Source of the DNA: Branchiostoma lanceolatum
Taxonomy: Eukaryota; Chordata; Leptocardii; Amphioxiformes; Branchiostomatidae
Length of the DNA stretch: 64,000 nt
NCBI RefSeq assembly: GCF_035083965.1
Contig: NC_089727.1
Location: forward strand, 14,894,769-14,958,768
Direction: 5' to 3'
Part shown: positions 47,316 through 57,781 of the stretch, piece by piece
How the letters are laid out: the number at the start of each line of letters is the position of its first letter
How positions within the stretch are numbered: position 1 is the first letter of the stretch
The notes under the pieces: generated by a model
Told to the model about the DNA's origin: nothing
The model's database searches: none
What the model saw: only the letters and a program-made list of their open reading frames with translations
Translations under genes and position numbers: made by a program

Positions 47316-48254
47316 ATCATCCCTTATATCGCCATATCTTGCATATATGTATATGTATACAAATGTACACGTATATTGGTACAAATATGCAAATTCCCCA
47401 TCTTGCATTGTTTTCAATGGTAAAAACATAAAAAGAACTGCAACATAAAACTCAGAGAACTGTACTTTGGACATGTTGGAGCCCCTTCATTAAAAGAAAG
47501 TTACTTTTCAGTGATTGTCCTGACAGTCACAATGCACAGGTGGTACTACGTCAATATTTGACTTGTGACTCAGTGTAAATATTGGGCCCCCCATACCTTA
47601 ATGAAATGCTGAAAGGAAACCTGACAATGTACAACTGTGAACAATGACAAGGCTGCAATATAACATGACTTCCAGTGGGTTTAGGGTTGCAGCATACTCA
47701 GACAAAATGCTATAATTTACCTGCTTTATTAGGGACCAAAAATTAACACCATTTAATAAAGAGGAAACATCTTTAAAATGCTTGATCTGGTATGCACAAG
47801 ACAATGCATAAATGGGAGACTGTTAGATGTCAAATATGTAGTTCACACCTGTAAGCTTGTTCACATACCATGCCGTGCAGGCGAGGTATGCACACTTAAA
47901 GGTAGTCATCGTGTCATCCAACCACACACACCTCATGAGTACTTTGTAAGAAGAATCTTACAAGCCATCATTCTATCAGCACATTCTCAGTCAACTGGAT
48001 AGAATTAATCCTGATGCACATACTGTTTCGATGACTTATTTTACAAAACCTGTCGGTAACTGTTACGCTCTACAAATAGCATGCATACTATTTTTAGAAA
48101 CCCATACAATGAGCAAACATTGTTGTCATTTCAGAACTGTTCAGACTGGTGCAAATATCACAAGCTCTGTCTATAAAACATGACAAAACTTATGTTTCAA
48201 TCACAAAAATAACATTCAAGGAATATAAGTCACATAAATGGCACAGTGTCTTAC

Positions 48255-48328
48255 CTGGCAAACAAGCACAAATTGCATGACAAGCTCAGATGGAACATTC
48301 CGAGCATATCCTGCACCAATCAATAGTA
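48255..48328 (-). other. Candidate upstream exon of PDZD11
   Basis: On the minus strand a 74-bp stretch runs from a pyrimidine-rich acceptor (CTTTTCTTGAAG) to a GTAAGA donor. It is open in the frame that would continue into the exon at 46991 (LLIGAGYARNVPSELVMQFV). It might be 5' UTR or encode an N-terminal extension not seen in vertebrates. A strong GTAAGT donor 22 bp upstream suggests an alternative 5' exon ending at 48351. Confidence 0.25.
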
Positions 48329-48409
48329 CTTCAAGAAAAGAGGGACTTACTTGTGTGAAGGTCAAGTGAGGTATGCAAGGTGCCCGGTATCACTCACTAT
48401 AGAAACCTG

Positions 48410-51400
48410 AAAAGGTAAATACAAGCATTGTTAAATTGTCGAACTATTTCCAAAGCAAACTGACAGCCAAATAGAGAATGTTCAGCACCTGAATGTTCTG
48501 CTTGTTCTCTCTGGTTTTAGCGCTAAGCGAGACAGTTACTTCAGCAGTAAAAGGAGGGAGGGTGCGAGGTAGTAAAGGTCACAGAGCACAGCATAGGTGT
48601 GAAGTGGTAACAGAATCTCTTCTAAAGCGTTCTCTTTGCTAAAAGTGGTTTCATGTTTTCCACCTCTATTTTGCCCACTCACCTGTTCTGGCTCATATTA
48701 CACGTCCTGTTGGGATCCTAAATATTTCAGCAGGGGCAAATAAAGACGGAGGGAAATGATTGACCAGAAGACCTGGGATGGTATGAAAACAATGCAATAA
48801 CAAATGCCATTGGTACTATGGCAACTTACTGGGTATTGACATACTCTGTATGGGTGACTGCATATGGATACATAACGTCCCTACCACTGACCTTTGTAGG
48901 TCTTAACAATGACCTAAAACAAGCGGGAAGGAGACTGCTGTAAAGTACCTGAGTTGCACTACTGTATTTCGGCTTTAGAGCCAGTAGAATTTGGCAAACT
49001 CATAAAAAGTGAACAAACTTTTCTATACCGTTGGTGGTGCATTTCAGGATCCATTATTAGCGATGTTCATTGACTCCCCTCAAACTGACAGCACATCAAG
49101 AAAAACCTTTGACATACTGAAGACACTCAGAAAACATGACAAATTAAATAAAAACGGGTAGCAGAGATTTCCTCAACAATGTGCACATTTTAATCAATAT
49201 CCATTGCCTTTCAATTGGATAGCAGAAACATGCAGATATTGGACATCTACATTTGCTGTATAAAATTTCAATTCATACGTGTAAATAAGTGATACAAACA
49301 TTCCCTCCACCATACATACTCATACATTGAGTCACATTGCAACTTTAACTTCACCACCAGCATTTGAAACTACCTACGACTTTAAACAATCTATCTATGA
49401 CTTAGTAATTCATGAAAATGATCCAGCATTGAGATATGTGTAAAATCTGCTGAGAAAATTAAAGAGTGACTTAAAATATGGTAGGTCTATAATTCAATGT
49501 GAAATAACATAATCACTGAATCACTAGCACTTATGTGGCATCTGATTTGAGAAAGTTGTGTATGAAAACAATATATATGTCAGAATGATTCTTTTGGAGG
49601 AAGCATAGCTTGCTATGAGATAATGTTGTAATAAAATTGCAAATAAGACTTCCCTATTTCAACTGTCACATGTAATTTCATAAAATACCAAGTCAGCAGT
49701 AACTGAAGTGCGGTTTCAATTAAAATAAAAAAACTTATATTATAAGCAGCTAATTCAAATTTACACATTTCTGTCAGCATCACTTTCAGGAGTAGCATAG
49801 TTTCTAACAATGGTTGAGCACTTTATATCACTTGTAGCCTACACTACATGCTGCCGATTGTACTTGCCAAGTTTACATGTACACTGACTTACAGATCACT
49901 TTACATAAGACACAATTATTTACTGCTTCTCAAAGTTTCTTAAGGTATTATGTTACCCTATCACATACTAGGAAGTTTTCTCAAACCACAGAACAGGAAT
50001 ATTTCAGCATACAAACTTCAAAGTGAGACAAACCAAGTCATGTAAAAAAAAATCAACATTTTTCTTGATCTAAATGTTAACATGGTGAAAGTGAACATGG
50101 TTTTAAAGATTACTGCATCAGAAATGATACACATCTACATGTATATGGAATTTTCTTGCAGGCTAACGTGCCGATTCCCAAGAATTTTTCAACCCTTTTA
50201 TGCATATGCTGTTAAATATCAATGTAATACAGATCATAAAAATCTAGCATTGCATAGGTGCAAACAGTACACTGACAATTGTACCTCACTAAAATACATG
50301 TATTTATATCATATTCATATCCTACTGAAGGCAAGTTTGTTGTGTTTGTTCCATGCCCTCTACATCTAAACATATCATGCAGCATTGTAAATAACATTGC
50401 AATAACTACAACTTTGAGCTCTTGTTGACATCTTTGAAACACCATGCAACTTACAAACTTGTTAGAAGACACATTAGATTGTACACAACTTCTTAAAGTA
50501 CAAACGTTCATCTAACCCACAAGAAATTAATATAGAAAAGTTTTGCAGCATCTGACTTCTTACAGTGTTCACATTTATAAGGCCAACAGTCAGCAACAAA
50601 CAGTTCATGAATAAAGTCACATTAAATTCAATGATTTTACATAAGGCAAAGTACATGTAGTAGGTAACTCTAGCTTTACATTCTGCACAATGGCAGTAGT
50701 GAAATTTGCCACAATGCACAATTACAGGCTTTCACACTTCTTTTACAAAGATTCTCTGAATGTACACATGTGTGTAAAGAACATGTATGATATTCATGTA
50801 GAACAGCTACAATACAATCCATCATATGGAAGCATCAATAAGTTGTACACATTTTAGTTCCTGGTATTCAGCCCAGTTTGCCAAACCTAATCCTTATCAC
50901 TATGATATCATCACCTTTCCACAAACAAGAATGGCAATGCAAAAGTATTTTTGAGTTTTTAGGAAAAAACATGTCTGATACCATGATCATTTGAACATTG
51001 AATTTGTATGGAAGCTGTCCAAGACCTCTTGTGCCATCGTTACCAGGCATAAGAATGATAGTAAAAAATTGATAAATCTTTTCAAACAGCCCTTGATTTT
51101 TTTTGGATTATGGAGCAAATACATTACATATACATGCACAAACAAATGAAAATGGCAAGAATGATTTATGAATGATATAATTACATGTCATAATGGAATG
51201 AAAGATGTACAGGCATCCATTCTTTTGATCCTGACATAAAATGGAAATGCCATAAATGGAATGAATTTAAGGCAATTTGTGGTAAAATATGGTGTGCACT
51301 GGGTTAGTATGACAAAGCTATATTGAATATAAAAAGTTTATAGCCACATGTCCCATGTGAATGTAAAGGGACTACAACAGTTAAGTATATCATGTGGATA

Positions 51401-51826
51401 GTCTTGGTTACATGTTTCATTTCACTGTAAAATAACATTTTTATCTTTCCTGTCCAGATTCTGGTGTTTGGGTCTAAGTATCTCCAGTTACTTGTCCAGT
51501 CTACTAACAGCTGGTTTTGTACTTTTGTTCATTGGGTAGTCTTTGTTTAGCCTTCTCCTTGCTAAGGGTTTGTCATACAGGGCTCAGAAAAGAATTTAAA
51601 AAATCAAAAGAAAATACACATAATGAAGCAAGTTGACAAGCTAAAAGAACAAATGAATTACATATTGCAAAAATACTTACATTTGTGTGTAATTTGAGGC
51701 CTGACATAGTTAAAAAATCAAATTTCTTTTGTTTACAAAATTGTACCTTAGCAAAGAGAAGGCTTAACGAGATGGCTGTTTTACAAAACAGTGAGCTGAA
51801 GAGTTCTGTGCTGTTTAAAAGTTGCC
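48410..51826. other. Spacer and probable APAF1 3' UTR; no gene recognised
   Basis: AT-rich sequence without recognisable exons on either strand. The part just below 51827 should be the APAF1 3' UTR. Confidence 0.5.
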
Positions 51827-54800
51827 TCACTTTTTCTCTACCAAGTTCAGGATGTACAGGAAGCCTGAGCTGTCGATAGTCACAAATGTTTTGAAGTCTT
51901 TGGATGCCTGCAGAGATTTCACGAAGCTGCCCTTGATGTGGAATGTCTGCAGCAGTTCTCCCTCTACCGTCCACCACTTCACGTTGTTGGCTGCAGAAAC
52001 TAGCTGTTTTCCATCGCTGGAGAACTGCAGGCCTCTCACCCACACTCCACCCCCAGAATGGTGATCACAGGTGCTGATTTCTTCCCCCTTTTCCACGTCC
52101 CAAACCTTCACATAACCCTCGTCATCGCCGGTTGCCAAGATTGAACTGTCCAGGGTGAAGGCACAGCTGCGGATGCAGTCCACATGTCCCGTGAACTTAC
52201 GCAACAGTGCTCCATCTTTCGCGTCCCAGATGCGGACAACGCGATCAACAGATGTGGATGCTATCTTTGACTCGTCGGGTGACAGGTCACACGATAGCAC
52301 CCACTGTTCATTTTCATCTTCGCAAGAGAATTCCAGCATGCCCCACATCATGTCCCAGACCTTGATGCTCCCGTCATAGGATGCAGTCAGGAATTTCTTA
52401 CGCTTTGGGCTGAAGACTTTGAGGTGCCTGACTGAATCCCTGTGCCCAACACACTCGATGGAAGTCTTGTTCTGTAGTTCCCAGATCAGGACCTTACTGT
52501 CGTCGCCTCCTGTGATCAGGACTCGGCCGTCTCGGGAAAAGATGCAGCACCTCACTGCTTCGTTGTGGCCTACCAGCTCACGTGACTTCATTCCTGTTGG
52601 TGTGAAGTGGAGAAGCTTGACGACTCCGTCCTCACAGCCGTATGCCACCTTGTCTCCACTGGGGCAAATGCAGCATGCCCTGATCCGCGACTTTGCGAAA
52701 GAAACGTCAGACTGGTGCAATACTTCAGCCTGGTTTCCCTTCATCACACGAAGCGTGTCGTTGTTATCTGGGGCTACAATCACGAATGGATCCGCGTCAA
52801 AGTTCACATCAAAGTCGCGTTTCAAGCCCATGTAGTCAATTCTTTTTGCATCCTCAACGTCCCAGAGGATGACTTTTTCATCTTCAGATGATGACAGCAG
52901 TTGCTTTCCATTTGGAGAGAAGGCAACACAGTATACCCACATGGTGTGACCGTAGTGCATGGCTACACACTCCATGCTCTCTGCATCCCACAAGTGAATG
53001 GAGAAGTTTGACAAGCCGCCAGCTATGAGGCTACCATCAGGGGAGAAACAGCAGTGCTGAATGAAGGTTGATTTGTGGGCTTTACAGATTCCTAACTTTT
53101 CTGCTGTCGTTGCTTCCCACACGTGAATCTGGTATTCAGCACTTGACGCCACCACGTGACTCTCAGGCTTAAAGCTGCATGCCGTTAAAGCTGATCTGTT
53201 GTGTTCGTTGTAAGTTGTTATCTGTTCGGCTGATTTTGTGTTCCACACTACAGCTGTGCCGTCTGTGGAAGCTGAAACAACAAGGCTTCCATCTGTGGAG
53301 ATGTCACAGCATCTGACTGAGTCTGTGTGAGCTGTGAATGTGTGGAGTTCTGCACCACTAATGCTGTCCAGAATCTTCACCAAACCCTCCCCCGAGCAGC
53401 ATACCAGCTTGGTGCCGTCCGGAGAATACTTGACAGAAAACACGGGGAACATCGAAGTGGGGCTCGGGTCTCGCGATCGGGGCAACAGTGGCGGGTCAAC
53501 AAGCCTGCGTCTGCCAGAACCAAAGGAGGGTGTACGTGTCGGCGTTCCACAGGGCGTGACGCGTTTGAAAGCATGAAACGTGTGCATTAACTTGCCGGTA
53601 GCAGCATTCCACACGTGGATCAATCGATCTGCAGCGCAGGACACTATGGTGGCCCCGTCGGGGGAAAATCCACAGCAGTACACCACATCTCTGTGGCCCT
53701 CTAAGGTCAGCTGCACCTGTCCTGTGTGGGCATCCCATACTTTGATACTGCAGTCCTCCCCACAAGAGGCCACCTGGTTACCGTCTGGCGAGAACTTGGC
53801 AAAGTGCACGCCGCCAATGTGGACCTTCACAGTCAGCTGGGTGGGATCTTTCACTGTGTCCTTCCCACTCCAAACAAAGTAGTAGTTGTCCTTCTGGGTG
53901 GCACGTGAGAGGGCTTGCTTGTACACCTCAGACTGGCTGTACTGGCTTAACCCGAGCTGGACAATGTCGGGGAAGGGGTCTTCAAAGAACCGGTGTAGGT
54001 TGGTGCGAAGGAAGCTCTCAAAGTCTCGCAGTTGCTGTCCACGGTTCTGACAGAGAATTTTCCCATGCTTAACGTACTGTTCAACAAGGAAGGATGGACC
54101 TGTGATTTTGACCTTTGACCCTACCCAATCCAGGCTAGACAGGATGCTACAAAGGTCACTGACCCTGCCTGATGCTGCCAGGTGATCCTCCATGTGCCAG
54201 TGGATATACCCATCATCCTGTAGAGTGTGGAACTCCCCTTTGCAGACTTTCTCATACCTGCTGACTAGTGTTGCATGTAGAGACTGCATGTCGTCACACT
54301 GCTCTTTCAGATAGTCCAACTGAAGGTCGTGTACAGAGTACACAAACGTTTTTTGCTTCTCGTCCCAACTTTGAAAGGCTAGAGATTTTTTACACAGTTC
54401 ATCCATTGTGTCCTCTACAAATTCCATCTCTTCAGCCCATAGAATGCTGAGTACCTGAGTAGGAACCAAGGTGTCATTGTCGAACACGGCAAACTGTTGG
54501 TACAGATCACGGATTTCTGCGTCAAGATGGTCGACACTGATGGCGATGGCTTCAGCGAGGGACTGGTACTCGTAGGGGAGTGTCTTCTTAAACTTGCTCA
54601 TCTTCCTGTTCTGTAGATGTTTCAGGTAATACTGCCATCTGTTGGGGTGGTCCTTCAGCAGAGCACCTATCATGCAGATTGCCAGGGGGTGACCCCCACA
54701 CTCTGTATAGATCTGGCCAGCTTCTGGCGGGAGGTCGGACACTTTGGTCTCTGTCCACGTGGCCAGGACCTCGTCTGACTGCTCCTTGCTGAAGCCTTCT

Positions 54801-55645
54801 TTGATGGGGACCATGCTTATGTTTCCTCTCACTGCATCTGTGACGCTGGAGTCCCTGGTGGTGACCATCGTGCGACAGCGAACGTCAAACATCTTGGCAT
54901 CCCTGGCTGTCCACACGTCGTCTAGGATCAGTAGGGCCCTTGGATGTTGGTGGGTGAAAAGAAGCCGCAGCCTGTCTTTGGCTTCTTCTGCATTTCGAGG
55001 CGGAGCTTGATGCTCCTTATCTAACAGCGAACATAAGTTTTGCATCTTCATCAGCAGCATTGGTTTATCTACCTGTCCTATGGACACCCAGAAAACGCCT
55101 CCTGGGAAGCATTCTTCTAAAAGCTCTTGGTCTCTCACTACTTCTGCTGCTAGAACTGACTTCCCAGAACCCCCCATACCGTGCACGACCACCCATCCTG
55201 GCTCGTCTTTCAGCTGCTGAAGAGCATTACGGATTTGCTGCGACTGCGCCGGCCTTTTGATGAACACACGGGGCCTGGGTGGCACCCCTCCTTCAACCAA
55301 CACTGTCTCTACATCGATGGTGCTCATCTTACGTTTCCCCCCATTTTGAATCTTTTCAACCCTATCGCTAGTGGGGAGATCTTTTGCTAAGAGTTCAGCC
55401 AGGTGTGAGTACTGATCCTGGAGTGACTTGTAGAAAGAAATGAAAGCGAGGTTCCCACGAGAAGGGAGGATGTCTAGGAGTTTTGCTGCACGTTTTTTGG
55501 ATGTAGTTTCTGCAAGGATTTCTTCCTCATCGTCCATAGTCAGGACCTTGGCACTGAGAAGGGGGTTGACGACGTGTTGCACTTTCAGGTCCTTAATGAT
55601 TGACACCCGATTCACCAGCAGGCTGCTGCGCGCTCGCTCGTCCAT
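51827..55645 (-). CDS. APAF1: Apoptotic protease-activating factor 1, intronless coding region, 1,272 aa
   Basis: Cytosolic adaptor that, once cytochrome c and (d)ATP bind, assembles the apoptosome and recruits an initiator caspase. Start chosen at MDERARSSLLVNR, which aligns with the vertebrate Apaf-1 start; the frame is open a further 16 codons to an acceptor at 55694. Residues 1-91 form a CARD. The NB-ARC domain has P-loop GMGGSGKS (156-163), Walker B LLILDDVW (238-245), VTTRDSSV and GGHPLA; the winged-helix end has VHDLQLDYL. Then come a helical region and two WD40 propellers, starting near VHFAKFSPDG and ending in VKWWTVEGE and DFKTFVTIDSSGFLYILNL, as in full-length Apaf-1. A Pro/Arg/Ser insert at about 690-735 separates WD repeats 2 and 3. 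No stop or frameshift. The coding region is a single exon. Confidence 0.95.
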   Translation of the reverse strand: MDERARSSLLVNRVSIIKDLKVQHVVNPLLSAKVLTMDDEEEILAETTSKKRAAKLLDILPSRGNLAFISFYKSLQDQYSHLAELLAKDLPTSDRVEKIQNGGKRKMSTIDVETVLVEGGVPPRPRVFIKRPAQSQQIRNALQQLKDEPGWVVVHGMGGSGKSVLAAEVVRDQELLEECFPGGVFWVSIGQVDKPMLLMKMQNLCSLLDKEHQAPPRNAEEAKDRLRLLFTHQHPRALLILDDVWTARDAKMFDVRCRTMVTTRDSSVTDAVRGNISMVPIKEGFSKEQSDEVLATWTETKVSDLPPEAGQIYTECGGHPLAICMIGALLKDHPNRWQYYLKHLQNRKMSKFKKTLPYEYQSLAEAIAISVDHLDAEIRDLYQQFAVFDNDTLVPTQVLSILWAEEMEFVEDTMDELCKKSLAFQSWDEKQKTFVYSVHDLQLDYLKEQCDDMQSLHATLVSRYEKVCKGEFHTLQDDGYIHWHMEDHLAASGRVSDLCSILSSLDWVGSKVKITGPSFLVEQYVKHGKILCQNRGQQLRDFESFLRTNLHRFFEDPFPDIVQLGLSQYSQSEVYKQALSRATQKDNYYFVWSGKDTVKDPTQLTVKVHIGGVHFAKFSPDGNQVASCGEDCSIKVWDAHTGQVQLTLEGHRDVVYCCGFSPDGATIVSCAADRLIHVWNAATGKLMHTFHAFKRVTPCGTPTRTPSFGSGRRRLVDPPLLPRSRDPSPTSMFPVFSVKYSPDGTKLVCCSGEGLVKILDSISGAELHTFTAHTDSVRCCDISTDGSLVVSASTDGTAVVWNTKSAEQITTYNEHNRSALTACSFKPESHVVASSAEYQIHVWEATTAEKLGICKAHKSTFIQHCCFSPDGSLIAGGLSNFSIHLWDAESMECVAMHYGHTMWVYCVAFSPNGKQLLSSSEDEKVILWDVEDAKRIDYMGLKRDFDVNFDADPFVIVAPDNNDTLRVMKGNQAEVLHQSDVSFAKSRIRACCICPSGDKVAYGCEDGVVKLLHFTPTGMKSRELVGHNEAVRCCIFSRDGRVLITGGDDSKVLIWELQNKTSIECVGHRDSVRHLKVFSPKRKKFLTASYDGSIKVWDMMWGMLEFSCEDENEQWVLSCDLSPDESKIASTSVDRVVRIWDAKDGALLRKFTGHVDCIRSCAFTLDSSILATGDDEGYVKVWDVEKGEEISTCDHHSGGGVWVRGLQFSSDGKQLVSAANNVKWWTVEGELLQTFHIKGSFVKSLQASKDFKTFVTIDSSGFLYILNLVEKK

Positions 55646-55693
55646 GTTTGCTGGTGTCACAGGCACTGGCCAAAGGTCGTATGAGTCAGCAAT

Positions 55694-57409
55694 CTGAAAA
55701 TGAAGGAACAAAATCTAAGTATATTTTGTTGTCTATCTAAATTGTATATAGTACGTATCTATGCACATCAGTATATCATCAAATTCCCACTGATAGTATT
55801 GTGATATAGAATTTCCATTGGACGAATACTGCAAGCAATTTCAAGAATGATCAATACAAAATGTCAAAATCCATTGCCATGTTGGTACTTTTACAAAGAC
55901 ATTATAAAGAAAATTGTAGTATGACTTTGAAAATAGATTTTCATTTCCACATAATTGGAAATGGCTACACCCTATCCCCTGTATTATCAAAATCCTATCC
56001 ACACTATGGTTTCTTTCACTCACTTAATTTGTGACAGCTACAGTATATATCTCATTTATTGAAAAAATCAACATGACAATACAAAGGTTACAATATAAAA
56101 ACATTGCGTGAAATATTAGATGATAAGATTGCCCTTTATGTACTGTAACTGGGTTAACCATCCCTCAAAGAAATAATTACAATAATATCAAGCTCTTGCT
56201 ATCTCTTTCAACTGCTTTGTCATGCACCTGCTATTGTTGACAAAATCCTAAGAAACCAATCCTAAACGTTCCAACTGGATTATCTATAACACAAAACATC
56301 CAATTCACAGGAATGTTTGGAACTGGTTGCTTCTCAGCTTGCATTTAGTAATCCGTATACAAGAAAAGGTAGATAGCAGCATGTTTGCCAAAACTCACTG
56401 GCCTGAAATCCTTCATGACACAACATTTCTGCTAAATCATGTACTTCCTGTGGGAATACCAAGAAAGCATGACCCTGCTTATGGCTGCTCTGCAAACATT
56501 AAGCAGACCCATGTTGTCATAAGGTCTAGCACTGGTTTTGCATACAAATCTTTTCAAGACAACCTAGAAACAATTAAGCAATTATGTTAATCATTCATTT
56601 CTAATGGATTAATGAATTGGGAATTAAAATGGTAGTTAAGACAATTCAAGGGACAAGTGTTGCATTTAGGATGAGTTGTGGTATAAATGTCTTGAGTGTT
56701 TTGAGTGCTTTCATTTTCAAAGGAAACACCAGCTACAGTATTAGGGCTAGTCCAGACATGTTGGACATGGTTACTTACAAAACCCGAACTAGTAAAGTTA
56801 AGCAAAACTTTCACATCTTAATGCTTTGTGATAGGAAACTTTCTTTTTTCTAAATCTGACCACTAAATTTCCTGTCCCTGAACTACATTTGCAGACAGGT
56901 GGGGAGAATAAAGATGCACTTGTCAAGGCCATGTAGGGGCAAGGAGGTTGGAGCTAAATCCTTAATGTCAGGCAACAGGCATGTCGTCATGGTTGAAGGG
57001 AGTAAAGACCTGTCCGGTCTGTCGTTTAAACTAGCCCAACCAGTCCATTTAGATATTTTTGGTGTAACGTTAGATTATTTACAAGTGACTGTACACAGCT
57101 GATTTTTATGGCCTTGAAGCGCACACAAAAGTAAGTAGTCGTTTTAGGCTTAACGGCGGGAAAACACCTGATTAATCTTGACTGACAAGGATAACAGAAT
57201 AGGCTATGCAACAAAAACATAACACAAAAGTACATATACCTGAATCTATTAACTAACGTACCCTGGAACAGACAAATATTCTGGAACATAGTCCGGAGAC
57301 GTGTTCAACTTCCTCAAGACATCTAACAAAATATTAGCAATGCCAACAGCTGGTCCTTCGCCTGTGATGTCATACGCAATTTATAGATGTAAGGATTGAA
57401 CACACATAC
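55694..57409 (-). other. Probable 5'-UTR intron of APAF1
   Basis: The minus strand has a good acceptor (CCTTCATTTTCAG) at 55694, 48 bases before the APAF1 start codon. It has a consensus donor (AAAACAG/GTATGT) at 57410/57409. A non-coding first exon ending at 57410 would fit. No coding pattern is visible inside. The pairing is inferred from splice signals only. Confidence 0.4.
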
Positions 57410-57410
57410 C

Positions 57411-57753
57411 TGTTTTAGTGACGTTTGGCGCTGATTCGGGGGGGAATTCTACAGCGGAAATTGTATCATGTTTGCTCACTCTACTCAAGGTATGATGACA
57501 TAGTCTTGATCAACAACTTCTAGGTCAGGGGTCGTACCGCAACGGAACGATAGCAGCGTCTGGCGCTATCAATAATGATCCTTATAATTTGAAACTTAAA
57601 TGCCCTTTACTTTTAATTCAATTAAGTTAGATAATATTTTTGTACAGATTTGTTGTGCTGTTACCTAATATCTTGCTGCATGTGTTTAAATCGACGATTT
57701 TTTACACTTTTAATGCGATCTCTGTGAGTTTTCCCACAATGCCCTGCGCCATG
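57411..57753. promoter_or_regulatory. Probable shared divergent promoter of APAF1 and RPS3A
   Basis: If the APAF1 first exon ends at 57410 and RPS3A starts at its pyrimidine tract at 57754, the two genes run head-to-head with at most about 340 bp between them. No TATA box is obvious. The interval contains G-rich and CG-containing words (GACGTTTGGCGCTG, CGTACCGCAACGGAACG). Confidence 0.35.
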
Positions 57754-57767
57754 CCTCTTCCTCTTTC
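57754..57767 (+). promoter_or_regulatory. 5'-TOP-like pyrimidine tract of RPS3A
   Basis: CCTCTTCCTCTTTC lies 14-28 bases upstream of the start codon. Ribosomal-protein mRNAs of animals usually begin with such a tract, which mediates growth-dependent translation. The true transcription start is not visible in the DNA. Confidence 0.5.
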
Positions 57768-57781
57768 ACGAAACCCCCAAA

